NCBI GenBank assembly: GCA_964497135.1
Contig: CAZCDO010000060.1
Location: 1-19,080 of the forward strand
DNA: 19,080 nt
Source: CAIJXV01 sp964497135
Lineage (GTDB): Bacteria; Verrucomicrobiota; Kiritimatiellia; CAIKKV01; CAIJXV01
Direction: 5' to 3'
Part shown: positions 12,592-19,080 of the stretch, one piece after another
Position numbering within the stretch: position 1 is the first letter of the stretch
How the letters are laid out: every line of letters starts with the position of its first letter
Notes under the pieces: generated by a model
Told to the model about the DNA's origin: nothing
Database searches by the model: none
Seen by the model: the letters and a program-made list of their open reading frames with translations, nothing else
Translations under genes and position numbers: made by a program

Positions 12592-14187
12592 TCAATCAAT
12601 GGCTATTTTAACCTTTCCCTCAACGCTCATCGAGGCACCCGGAGTATTTCCGTATGCTCCCAGATTGACCCGTGACCCATTGGGTTCGGGCTCCAGGAGC
12701 CAGGGACTTGCCGGATCGCCGGCATCAATGCAGGGACTATTCCGCAGCGAGTCCCGCCAACTGCCCCCGCTGAAATAGCCGCCCTCATAATGGCCGGCCC
12801 GGGACAGCAGATGAAAGAAGGTCGTCTCTCCAAAGATCGGATCCGTCACGAGGTTGCCCACACCCGCCAACGGTTCCTGCAAAAGGGTGTACGATACGGT
12901 CACAGGCCCCATGACCCCGCCGGCCCCGTTACCCCAGACAATGGAATTGCGCACCCCGGTTTGACTGCCATCGCTGATCCCCCCGATGCCATTCGAAACC
13001 ACGGGACTGAAAGCCGCGCTGTAGATACCGTACAGCCGGTTGTTAGCGAAAGTACAATGCATCGCCTGAATCGAACCCCCTTGATTGAAAAGGCCCGATC
13101 CGCCCGCACTGTTGGCGATCAGGATATTGGTTAAAGCCAGGGAGCCCGCCGCGATGAAAAGATCGCCCTTTTCCTCCCCCCCGTCCCCGTTGCCGATGAA
13201 TACACACCGTCGTAAAATGGCGTTGCCCGCGGACCCGCCCAGATACAGGGCGCCCCCTTCCCGGGCGCCCGTATCCGCGGGCGTAACCAGCCGGTTCGCC
13301 ACAAACAGCGTATCGTCGATCGTCAGGGGAGTCACCGCATCCGCATGGAGCGCGCCCCCGCGCGCGGGGCCGGGATTATCGAGGTTGCCCTCGCTGGTCG
13401 TATAATTGTCGGTGAACACGCAGTCCACCAGTCCGGCCTGGCCCCCCGACAGCCACAGCGCCCCCCCGTACGTTTCACAATGCCGGGTCCAGACCGAGTT
13501 CGCGGTGAAAACCACCTGGCTCCAAACGCTGACCGCATCCACCACCCCCGCGCCACCCCCCAGCGATTGCGTATTCCAGTTGACCTTATTGAGCGCGTTG
13601 CTCTCAAACCGGCAGTTCTCGACGACGAGAACCCCGCCGGTCATATACAGAGCGCCACCCGCCTGCGGTCCCGACACTTCGCATCGATTATGGGTCAAGC
13701 TGCAATTCCGCAGGGTCACGTCGCTGCCCCCCGTGAAATACAGCCCCGCGCCGGCATTCACAAGCTCATTCGTCAGATGGCCCCCCTCGATCCCGATCCG
13801 CTCCAGAGTCACCGTCGTGGCATTCCCGTAAAACAACCGGATGGAACAACCCGTCTGCGGCATGAAGCGGCTGAGCCGGGCCGCCAGTCGATCCGGTTCC
13901 CTGATCGTGCCGGCGTATCCGCCGCGAATCCGCACGTTCAGTTGGCCCGACAGGTCGATCGGAACTCCGATTCTGAACGGATCGGCCTTGACGCGGATCT
14001 CGGCCCCGGTCCCGGCGACCGTAAGGGCCCGCTGGAGACTTGTGAAGGCCGTGGTCCAGTTTGTGCCGGCCGAGTTATCTCCGCTCAATGCGACATAACA
14101 ACTTCCCGCCGGGGCACGGTTGATGCCTACGACCAGAAGGACAAGGGTCAGGAGGTATAAGAACCTAAATCGATCCGGGTATTTCAT
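12592..14187 (-). CDS. Secreted right-handed parallel beta-helix protein
   Basis: About 531 residues. It starts MKYPDRFRFLYLLTLVLLVVG, a clear signal peptide with probable cleavage after 'APAGS'. The body has repeated coils of ~20-25 residues of the type 'GGALYMTGGVLVVENCRFESN', 'GGALWLSGGQAGLVDCVFTDN' and 'GGALYLGGSAGNAILRRCVFIGN', the pattern of parallel beta-helix proteins. The C-terminus 'SPCIDAGDP...EPNGSRVNLGAYGNTP' recurs in PVC beta-helix proteins. Many relatives are polysaccharide-binding or lyase-like, but no catalytic motif is visible, so binding is equally likely. I chose ATG 14187; GTG 14196 is better spaced from AAAGGA and is a real alternative. It sits between AraC and GH172 in a probable operon. 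Confidence 0.85.
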   Translation of the reverse strand: MKYPDRFRFLYLLTLVLLVVGINRAPAGSCYVALSGDNSAGTNWTTAFTSLQRALTVAGTGAEIRVKADPFRIGVPIDLSGQLNVRIRGGYAGTIREPDRLAARLSRFMPQTGCSIRLFYGNATTVTLERIGIEGGHLTNELVNAGAGLYFTGGSDVTLRNCSLTHNRCEVSGPQAGGALYMTGGVLVVENCRFESNALNKVNWNTQSLGGGAGVVDAVSVWSQVVFTANSVWTRHCETYGGALWLSGGQAGLVDCVFTDNYTTSEGNLDNPGPARGGALHADAVTPLTIDDTLFVANRLVTPADTGAREGGALYLGGSAGNAILRRCVFIGNGDGGEEKGDLFIAAGSLALTNILIANSAGGSGLFNQGGSIQAMHCTFANNRLYGIYSAAFSPVVSNGIGGISDGSQTGVRNSIVWGNGAGGVMGPVTVSYTLLQEPLAGVGNLVTDPIFGETTFFHLLSRAGHYEGGYFSGGSWRDSLRNSPCIDAGDPASPWLLEPEPNGSRVNLGAYGNTPGASMSVEGKVKIAID

Positions 14188-14262
14188 GGCAACCACATTT
14201 TCCTTTCGACGTTTCACCGGTTCATCCTCGGCGATTCTCCGCACAACATTCAACCCTCCCGA

Positions 14263-15129
14263 TCAGCCCCCCAGCGTCCGGGCAAATCGCCGTGGGGTTT
14301 GCCCTGTTTTGGCTTGAAAGGCCCGCGAAAAATGGGCCGCATCATAAAATCCGCACTGCTCGGCAATATCATCCAACTTATATCCCCGCATCAACAGGCT
14401 TTGGGATTGCTCAATCCGAAGTTGCGCCAGGGTTTGCATCGGACTCATCCCCGTCACGGCCTTATATCGGTGCGACAAGCTCGATCGGCTCAAATGCAAA
14501 GCCCGGGCGATATCATCCAAAACGACCGACTCCGCCAACCGGGGCCTCAAAAACGTCTCGACCTGCGCCGCCAAACCCTTGGGCGCCTCGCCCGCCATCG
14601 CGCGAACCGACCACAGCCCATCCGTTTCCCGCCGGGCACCGGATAATAAAGCCAACAGCTCACACAGCGTCTCCTGGGCTCTCCAAAAGGACATTTCACC
14701 GACCGGCATTCGCGCGACCGCCTGGGCGCCCTCCTTGAGTCGCAGACCGATCAATCCTTCCGGATCGGCAATCGGGATATGACACTCGCCCGGATTGATC
14801 AACTGACGCAGAAAAATATCCTTGCCGGCATTGAAAATGACATAGCCGCCCTGGATGGCGCCCGGATTGAGTTCCCATTCCCAGTACGGGGTTCGGGGTG
14901 GATATAAATGCGCCACCTGAGCCCCGCGTTGCAGCCAGGGCGCACGATCGGATCCGACCCGGATCCGGGTCGACGCATCCGGCGAATAATCCAAAACCCA
15001 ATATGGATGCTGCAGGCGGGCGCTCTTGCCGCTGCGCGACCGGCGATACCAGGATAGTCCGACCACGCACGGATTTACATGCCGTTTATCCGGCCAATAC
15101 TTGACATTCCCGAATTCCTTTACTTCCAT
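14263..15129 (-). CDS. AraC family transcriptional regulator
   Basis: A 288-residue regulator. The N-terminal ~170 residues ('VNPCVVGLSWYRRSRSGK', 'HPYWVLDYSP', 'VAHLYPPRTPYWEWEL') form a cupin-like ligand domain. The C-terminal ~100 residues hold two helix-turn-helix motifs: 'VVLDDIARALHLSRSSLSHRYK' region and 'YKLDDIAEQCGFYDAAHFSRAF', ending 'KTGQTPRRFAR'. I prefer the ATG at 15129 because a strong promoter predicted at 15158-15186 on this strand would place the start of transcription near 15151, just downstream of the alternative ATG at 15156. It diverges from the 879-residue glycosidase and precedes the beta-helix gene by 75 bases, so it likely controls both sides. Confidence 0.9.
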   Translation of the reverse strand: MEVKEFGNVKYWPDKRHVNPCVVGLSWYRRSRSGKSARLQHPYWVLDYSPDASTRIRVGSDRAPWLQRGAQVAHLYPPRTPYWEWELNPGAIQGGYVIFNAGKDIFLRQLINPGECHIPIADPEGLIGLRLKEGAQAVARMPVGEMSFWRAQETLCELLALLSGARRETDGLWSVRAMAGEAPKGLAAQVETFLRPRLAESVVLDDIARALHLSRSSLSHRYKAVTGMSPMQTLAQLRIEQSQSLLMRGYKLDDIAEQCGFYDAAHFSRAFQAKTGQTPRRFARTLGG

Positions 15130-15149
15130 GGAGTATGCATCTCTTGAGG

Positions 15150-15200
15150 TTTGCATGTTTATACAATTTTTTTGCAAACTTATCAATGGCCTTGTCGAAT
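15150..15200. promoter_or_regulatory. Divergent AraC/glycosidase promoters with TTTGCA inverted repeat
   Basis: On the minus strand, TTGATA (15186-15181) and TATAAA (15163-15158) are exactly 17 bases apart, the best promoter match in the window, driving the AraC gene. On the plus strand, TTGCAA (15172-15177) and TCGAAT (15195-15200) form a weaker promoter for the glycosidase, with their -35 regions overlapping. TTTGCA (15150-15155) and TGCAAA (15173-15178) are a perfect inverted repeat spanning the AraC -10 and spacer. This is a natural site for autoregulation and for activation of the weaker promoter. Confidence 0.6.
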
Positions 15201-15238
15201 CAATCCGGTGAGAATGGATTCAAACAGAGGAGCTTCCT

Positions 15239-17878
15239 ATGCGCACAATTCAGCTGGCAATCGAATGGCAAAATGATCAGCCCCGGGGTCGTATCGAAGT
15301 CATCAACGGTGAATTCGGCGGCAGCCGGGTGGTTTCCGGAAAGGGGACCTGTAAAAAGGACACTTTTTCGTTCAGCGGACGGGGGGCCTGCCGACTCCGG
15401 TTCACCGTGACCGACGCCAAGCTGGACGCGGGTCCCCATCAAACCCGGATTACGCTGCATAATGGCAAACGCTCGTTCACCTTCTTTGCCCGGGACGTCC
15501 ATACGACCCATCCCATTTTAATCGAAGTGTATGGTGTGGCGGTCCTGGCGGCAGACGATGGTCGTTCGTATGCGGAAATCGACGCCGCCCTCCGCGCCAC
15601 GGGCGCCCGAACGATTCAAAACCAGATCGACCAGGAACCGGAAGAAACTTTCGCCAACGCCGCCAACGGCAATCGCGTCCAAACCTGCCCCACCTGGCTG
15701 GGTCTCAGCCGTGACTTGCGGTTTTTTGAATTCGGACGCCATGCGACCAATGGCTACTGGGGTTATATCCAACCTCGTTTCCATTCGGTTCTTCCCCCCC
15801 TGCCCGAAATCGACAACAAACCCTATATGTTGAATTTTGCCATCGGGAAGGGCGACGCGTGCCGGCACAATATTACCAGCCATCTCGATGACGGATGTTT
15901 GCCTATCGTACGGTCCATCCAGCGGGAAGACACGATGGCCTACCAGGTTACGGCCTTCGCCACCCTCGAAAAATCGCCGCTCTCCCTGGAAACCCTTCGC
16001 GGATCCGAATGGGAAGCCTGTTACCCGAACACCGGCGGGAACATGTTAAGCGCCGAAGACCGCGAAAAAATCAAGGATTTGATCGACCAAGAGACCCTTC
16101 ATCGCGAAGAGGAAACCGTCCTGTGCATCCGAATTAAAGCCGTCAATTCAGGCCCGGTGCCGCATTATGCCTGGTTCAAAACCGCCTATTGCCAGAGCGT
16201 CGGCCATTGGTTGCCGGTCACGAATATCGCCTATGACGCCAAGCGGGGATTGAGCCATTTTCCCACCGGGCGGGTCTATGCCATTTCCCGGCTGGATGGA
16301 AAACCCGCCCCGGCGGAAGAGCTGGCCGTCCTGATCCAACCCGGCGCCAGTGCCACCCTGGAAATCTTCATCCCGCACCAACCGCTTCCCCAGAAAAGGG
16401 CTCTCAAATTGGCCGCCACCGATTTCGACGCGAAGCTGGATGAATGCCGGAAATTCTGGCGGTCGAAACTGAATTCGGGTGCCGCGATCAGCGTTCCGGA
16501 AGCCGCCATTGATGAACGCATCAAGGCCGGCCTTCTTCATTGCGATATCGCGGCCCTGGGCCGTGAACCCGCCGGACCCGTCCTCGCCACCATCGGCTGG
16601 TACGCTCCGATCGGCTCGGAAAGCTCGCCCATCATCCAGTTTTTCGACGCCATGGGCTGGCACAAACTCGCGGAACGCAGTCTCGAATTCTTCCTCGCCC
16701 GCCAACGCAAAGATGGATTCATCCAGAATTTCGGCGGGTATCAACTCGAAACCGGACCCGCCCTTTGGACCATGGGTGAACATTTCCGCCATTCCCGGGA
16801 TACAAAATGGGTGCGTCGGATCAAACCCAAACTGCTTAAATCCTGCGACTATCTGCTGGCCTGGCGCGACCGCAACAAAAAGCCCGCGTTGCGCGGCAAG
16901 GGATATGGCCTGATCGACGGCAAGGTCGCCGATCCCGAGGATTTCTTCCGTTCCTTCATGCTCAATGCGCTCTCCTATGTCGGACTGCAACGGGTTGGTG
17001 AAATGCTGAAGGAGGTTGACCCCACTCAGTCACGGAGACTGGAACGCGAGGCCCGCGAATACCGCGAGGACATCCGCACGGCCTTCTATGAATCCATCGC
17101 CCGGTCCCCGGTCATTCCGCTCGGGGACGGCACCTGGATTCCGACGGTGCCCTCCTGGGCGGAATATCCCGGCCCGCTCTCTTTGTACGCCGAAGGCGGC
17201 AAATGGTTTACGCACGCGGCCTTCGGCGCGCGCGACTCCGTGATCGGCGCTCTGTACCTGGTCATGGGCGAAGTGCTCACCGCCCATGAAATCGGTACGG
17301 ATATTCTGCTGAAAAGTCATCAGCAACTGTTCACCGTGCGCAATGCGGCTCTGACCCAGCCCTACTATGTACGCCACGACTACACGCATCTGATTCGAGG
17401 CGAGGTCAAGGCCTTCCTCAAGATCTATTACAACCAACTCACCGCATTGCAGGACCGCCAAACCTACACCTTCTGGGAGCATTATTGCCAGGCCAGCCAG
17501 CACAAGACCCACGAAGAAGGCTGGTTCCTGATGCAGACGCGCTGGATGCTCTGGCTGGAACAGGGATCGACGCTGAAACTCCTGGCCGGCATTCCCCGCC
17601 CATGGATGGAAGACGGCAAAACCATCGAACTCAACCGGGTGGCCAGCTATTTCGGGCCGCTCACTCTCAAGGTTGAATCCCATCTGGCAGAGGGAGCGAT
17701 CGAAGCGGACATAACGCTGGTCGATAAAAAACGTCTTCCGGCTTCCGTCGTCATTCGTCTGCCCCATCCCGATGGATGCAAAGCGCTCCGCGCGGAGGGC
17801 GGCACGTATGACCCCGCCACCGAAACCGTCACGATTAAACCGTTCCGCGGCAAGGCTGCGGTCAAATTGACATTTTAA
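15239..17878 (+). CDS. Large six-hairpin glycosidase-like protein
   Basis: An 879-residue protein with no signal peptide. Residues ~1-410 are beta-rich ('RGRIEVINGEFGGSRVVSG', 'GYWGYIQPRFHSV') and likely form accessory beta-sandwich domains. Residues ~420-790 contain repeated helix-rich segments typical of (alpha/alpha)6-barrel glycosidases: 'GWYAPIGSESSPIIQFFDAMGW', 'LEFFLARQRKDGFIQNFGGYQLETGPALWTMGEH', 'EYPGPLSLYAEGGKWF' and 'YTFWEHYCQASQHKTHEEGWFLMQTRWML'. The final ~80 residues return to beta structure. Candidate acidic catalytic residues lie in these aromatic loops, but I cannot assign a CAZy family. GAGGAG lies about 7 bases before the ATG. Expression is probably controlled by the divergent AraC. 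Calling it a glycosidase rests on fold pattern and context. Confidence 0.75.
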   Translation: MRTIQLAIEWQNDQPRGRIEVINGEFGGSRVVSGKGTCKKDTFSFSGRGACRLRFTVTDAKLDAGPHQTRITLHNGKRSFTFFARDVHTTHPILIEVYGVAVLAADDGRSYAEIDAALRATGARTIQNQIDQEPEETFANAANGNRVQTCPTWLGLSRDLRFFEFGRHATNGYWGYIQPRFHSVLPPLPEIDNKPYMLNFAIGKGDACRHNITSHLDDGCLPIVRSIQREDTMAYQVTAFATLEKSPLSLETLRGSEWEACYPNTGGNMLSAEDREKIKDLIDQETLHREEETVLCIRIKAVNSGPVPHYAWFKTAYCQSVGHWLPVTNIAYDAKRGLSHFPTGRVYAISRLDGKPAPAEELAVLIQPGASATLEIFIPHQPLPQKRALKLAATDFDAKLDECRKFWRSKLNSGAAISVPEAAIDERIKAGLLHCDIAALGREPAGPVLATIGWYAPIGSESSPIIQFFDAMGWHKLAERSLEFFLARQRKDGFIQNFGGYQLETGPALWTMGEHFRHSRDTKWVRRIKPKLLKSCDYLLAWRDRNKKPALRGKGYGLIDGKVADPEDFFRSFMLNALSYVGLQRVGEMLKEVDPTQSRRLEREAREYREDIRTAFYESIARSPVIPLGDGTWIPTVPSWAEYPGPLSLYAEGGKWFTHAAFGARDSVIGALYLVMGEVLTAHEIGTDILLKSHQQLFTVRNAALTQPYYVRHDYTHLIRGEVKAFLKIYYNQLTALQDRQTYTFWEHYCQASQHKTHEEGWFLMQTRWMLWLEQGSTLKLLAGIPRPWMEDGKTIELNRVASYFGPLTLKVESHLAEGAIEADITLVDKKRLPASVVIRLPHPDGCKALRAEGGTYDPATETVTIKPFRGKAAVKLTF

Positions 17879-17902
17879 CCCAGAGTTGACAGGGAATGGA
17901 TT

Positions 17903-17971
17903 AGGTAGGGCGACACCTCCGGGGTGCCTATTTTGGAGAGGGGACGGCTCGCTCGGAGAACTCGCCCTACC
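17903..17971. repeat. REP/BIME-like element with inverted ends
   Basis: GGTAGGGCGA (17904-17913) and TCGCCCTACC (17962-17971) are perfect 10-base inverted ends. The first 22 bases (17903-17924) are identical to 1862-1883. It lies 24 bases after the glycosidase stop. Confidence 0.7.
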
Positions 17972-18027
17972 CTATGGTTTGCTGCGACCGAATCGGGTTG
18001 GGGAAATCGATAGCAGTCTCCCACCCA

Positions 18028-18089
18028 ACCCGTCGTACGGGTCTGCGCACAGAGCGGTGCTACATCTGTTCGGGTTGTAGCCGCGCTCT
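18028..18089. repeat. Two hairpins, REP-like
   Basis: ACCCG-TCGTA-CGGGT (18028-18042) is a perfect short hairpin. It is followed by AGAGCG-GT-GCTACA (18051-18064) and its near-perfect inverse (18076-18089), with only the two central bases unpaired. The second is a long stem with an 11-base loop, like a REP pair. Confidence 0.5.
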
Positions 18090-18236
18090 ATGAGCGCCTC
18101 TCCAATCCGGCCCATCACCCCGCGCGTTTTTCCCTGCTGACAGGTCTGCCGTTTCATGCCAGACTCACATCCTGCCGGTCTTGGACTGCATCCCAGCATG
18201 AGACGCGGCCTGTTTAGTCTGAACAAAAACAATGAG

Positions 18237-18291
18237 TATCAGGTTTCGGGTTTTGCTCCGCTGCGGGGCTAAGCCCGAAGGCTGATAGGAG
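18237..18291 (+). promoter_or_regulatory. Structured leader abutting the ribosome site
   Basis: TATCAG (18237-18242) pairs with CTGATA (18282-18287), TTCGGG (18245-18250) with CCCGAA (18274-18279), and GCTCCG (18255-18260) with CGGGGC (18264-18269) around loop CTG. The result is a three-tier stem of 51 bases. Its last base is the first base of the AGGAG ribosome site (18287-18291), so folding could limit translation of the next gene. It may instead be another mobile palindrome. Confidence 0.5.
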
Positions 18292-18299
18292 AACCCGTT

Positions 18300-19080
18300 A
18301 TGTCCGATATCGATTTCAACCGTCTCCCCCAACCCTTCGCCGCCGACCACCCCGGTTGGATCGAAATCTACGACTTCGCCTGGCGTTTGGCCTCCAGCCA
18401 TATCCGCACCCGGAATGGGCGCGCTTATATGGATGCCGCCTGGGATCCGACCCGGAATTACCAATGGGTCTGGGACACCTGTTTTATGTCGCTGTATTGC
18501 CGGTATGCCCCTGATCAGTTTCCCGGCGTTCAAAGCCTCGATAACTTCTACGAGCTTCAAACCCCCGATGGCTACATTTCCATGACCTATTGCCTCGACG
18601 CCAACCGGGAAGTCTGGCCGAATCGCATCAATCCGCCGCTCTTTGCCTGGGCCGAATGGGAATATTATCGATCCACCGGCGATGCCTCCCGCTTCGAGCG
18701 GATCATTCCCCATGTCGAAAAATTAATGGGGTGGATCGATGCCCATCGCCGAACCGAACCTCACCGTCGCCGCTCAGCCGTCGATGGGACCCAGGAAGGG
18801 CGCGGCGAGTCCGTCAATAACTTCCAACTCTACTACTTCCGCGATGCCGGATCCTCCGGCATGGACGACTCCCCCCGTGCCCCCCGCATGGATGAAGCCG
18901 GCCAGTTCTTCGACTGGATCGACCTCTCCTGCCAGATGGTCCTCTCCTTCAACTGCCTCGCCCGTATGCTCACCGTCCTCGGACGCACCACCGATGCTGA
19001 AAAATGGACCCGGCGCGCCCAAGAAACCGGGGACCTGATCAATACTGAACTCTGGAGCGACCGTTCGCGCTTCTATCACG
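18300..19080 (+). CDS. GH63/GH37-like (alpha/alpha)6 glycosidase, C-terminus cut by window edge
   Basis: The first 260 residues are visible and the frame is open to the right edge. Segments 'YMDAAWDPTRNYQWVWDTCFMSLYCRY', 'NFYELQTPDGYISMTY', 'PNRINPPLFAWAEWEYYRSTGD' and especially 'AGSSGMDDSPR' match the barrel of GH63 (mannosylglycerate hydrolase/glucosidase) and GH37 (trehalase) enzymes, where the Asp of the 'SGMDDSPR' loop is the usual general acid. No signal peptide is present. AGGAG lies 8 bases before the ATG, immediately after a strong hairpin. It is likely part of the same glycan-degradation region as the upstream 879-residue glycosidase, but a separate transcript is possible because of the 421-base gap. 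Substrate not assigned. Confidence 0.85.
   Translation, partial: MSDIDFNRLPQPFAADHPGWIEIYDFAWRLASSHIRTRNGRAYMDAAWDPTRNYQWVWDTCFMSLYCRYAPDQFPGVQSLDNFYELQTPDGYISMTYCLDANREVWPNRINPPLFAWAEWEYYRSTGDASRFERIIPHVEKLMGWIDAHRRTEPHRRRSAVDGTQEGRGESVNNFQLYYFRDAGSSGMDDSPRAPRMDEAGQFFDWIDLSCQMVLSFNCLARMLTVLGRTTDAEKWTRRAQETGDLINTELWSDRSRFYH

Larger units (their letters stand above)
17879..18299. other. Repeat-rich intergenic region
   Basis: About 420 bases with no convincing gene. It holds one copy of the GTAG-type repeat with 10-bp inverted ends (17903-17971), two hairpins (18028-18042 and 18051-18089), and a structured leader immediately before the last gene. A minus-strand frame at 17972-18232 is composed of this repeat material and is not taken as a gene. 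Confidence 0.6.

Noticed and set aside
13345..14160. 271-codon plus-strand open frame
   Set aside because: Antisense to the beta-helix gene; arginine/proline-rich composition typical of shadow frames.
16148..16990. 280-codon minus-strand open frame
   Set aside because: Antisense to the 879-residue glycosidase, with no family features.
17972..18232. 86-codon minus-strand open frame in the intergenic region
   Set aside because: It is built largely from the hairpin repeats at 18028-18089, lacks a plausible ribosome site and shows no protein motif.

Overview
The window is GC-rich bacterial chromosome, densely coding and strongly biased towards carbohydrate catabolism. The mix of families points to the PVC superphylum (Kiritimatiellota, Lentisphaerota or Verrucomicrobiota): several uroporphyrinogen-decarboxylase-like (URO-D) proteins that are not HemE, Gfo/Idh/MocA oxidoreductases, AraC regulators, a DUF2961/GH172 hydrolase, unclassified six-hairpin glycosidases, and a secreted beta-helix protein with the 'IDAGDP...NLGAYGNTP' ending. 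The phylum is inferred from gene content only. There are no rRNA, tRNA or CRISPR features.

Left part (1-5000). A minus-strand cluster encodes a GH4 NAD-dependent glycosidase, a Gfo/Idh/MocA dehydrogenase and a URO-D family protein that runs off the left edge. It diverges at about 3421-3586 from a plus-strand AraC regulator followed closely by a small alpha/beta hydrolase. The divergent region carries repeated CGTAAAT half-sites that are good operator candidates.

Middle part (5000-11320). Plus-strand ppnP (nucleoside phosphorylase) and a second Gfo/Idh/MocA oxidoreductase come first. Then comes a convergent minus-strand pair: a URO-D family gene followed by a REP-associated HUH transposase (RAYT). 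The RAYT has an unusual C-terminal DprA-like Rossmann domain, and its gene contains several REP-like hairpins in frame. A remnant of a DinD/BRO-N-type gene lies just downstream of it. A third URO-D gene and a YceH (DUF480) gene follow on the plus strand.

Right part (11320-19080). A minus-strand cluster (AraC regulator, secreted beta-helix protein, cytoplasmic GH172/DUF2961 hydrolase) diverges at about 15130-15238 from a plus-strand 879-residue six-hairpin glycosidase. After a 420-base repeat-rich gap comes a GH63/GH37-like glycosidase that runs off the right edge. The likely logic is two AraC-controlled divergent modules for breaking down plant or algal glycans or glycosides, with hydrolases releasing sugars and Gfo/Idh/MocA enzymes oxidising them. 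The role of the URO-D-like proteins is unknown.

A second theme is short palindromic repeats. At least four families occur between genes, inside the transposase gene and at the 3' end of the GH172 gene. Two families have exact copies of 22 and 32 bases. Together with the RAYT gene they suggest an active or recently active REP system.
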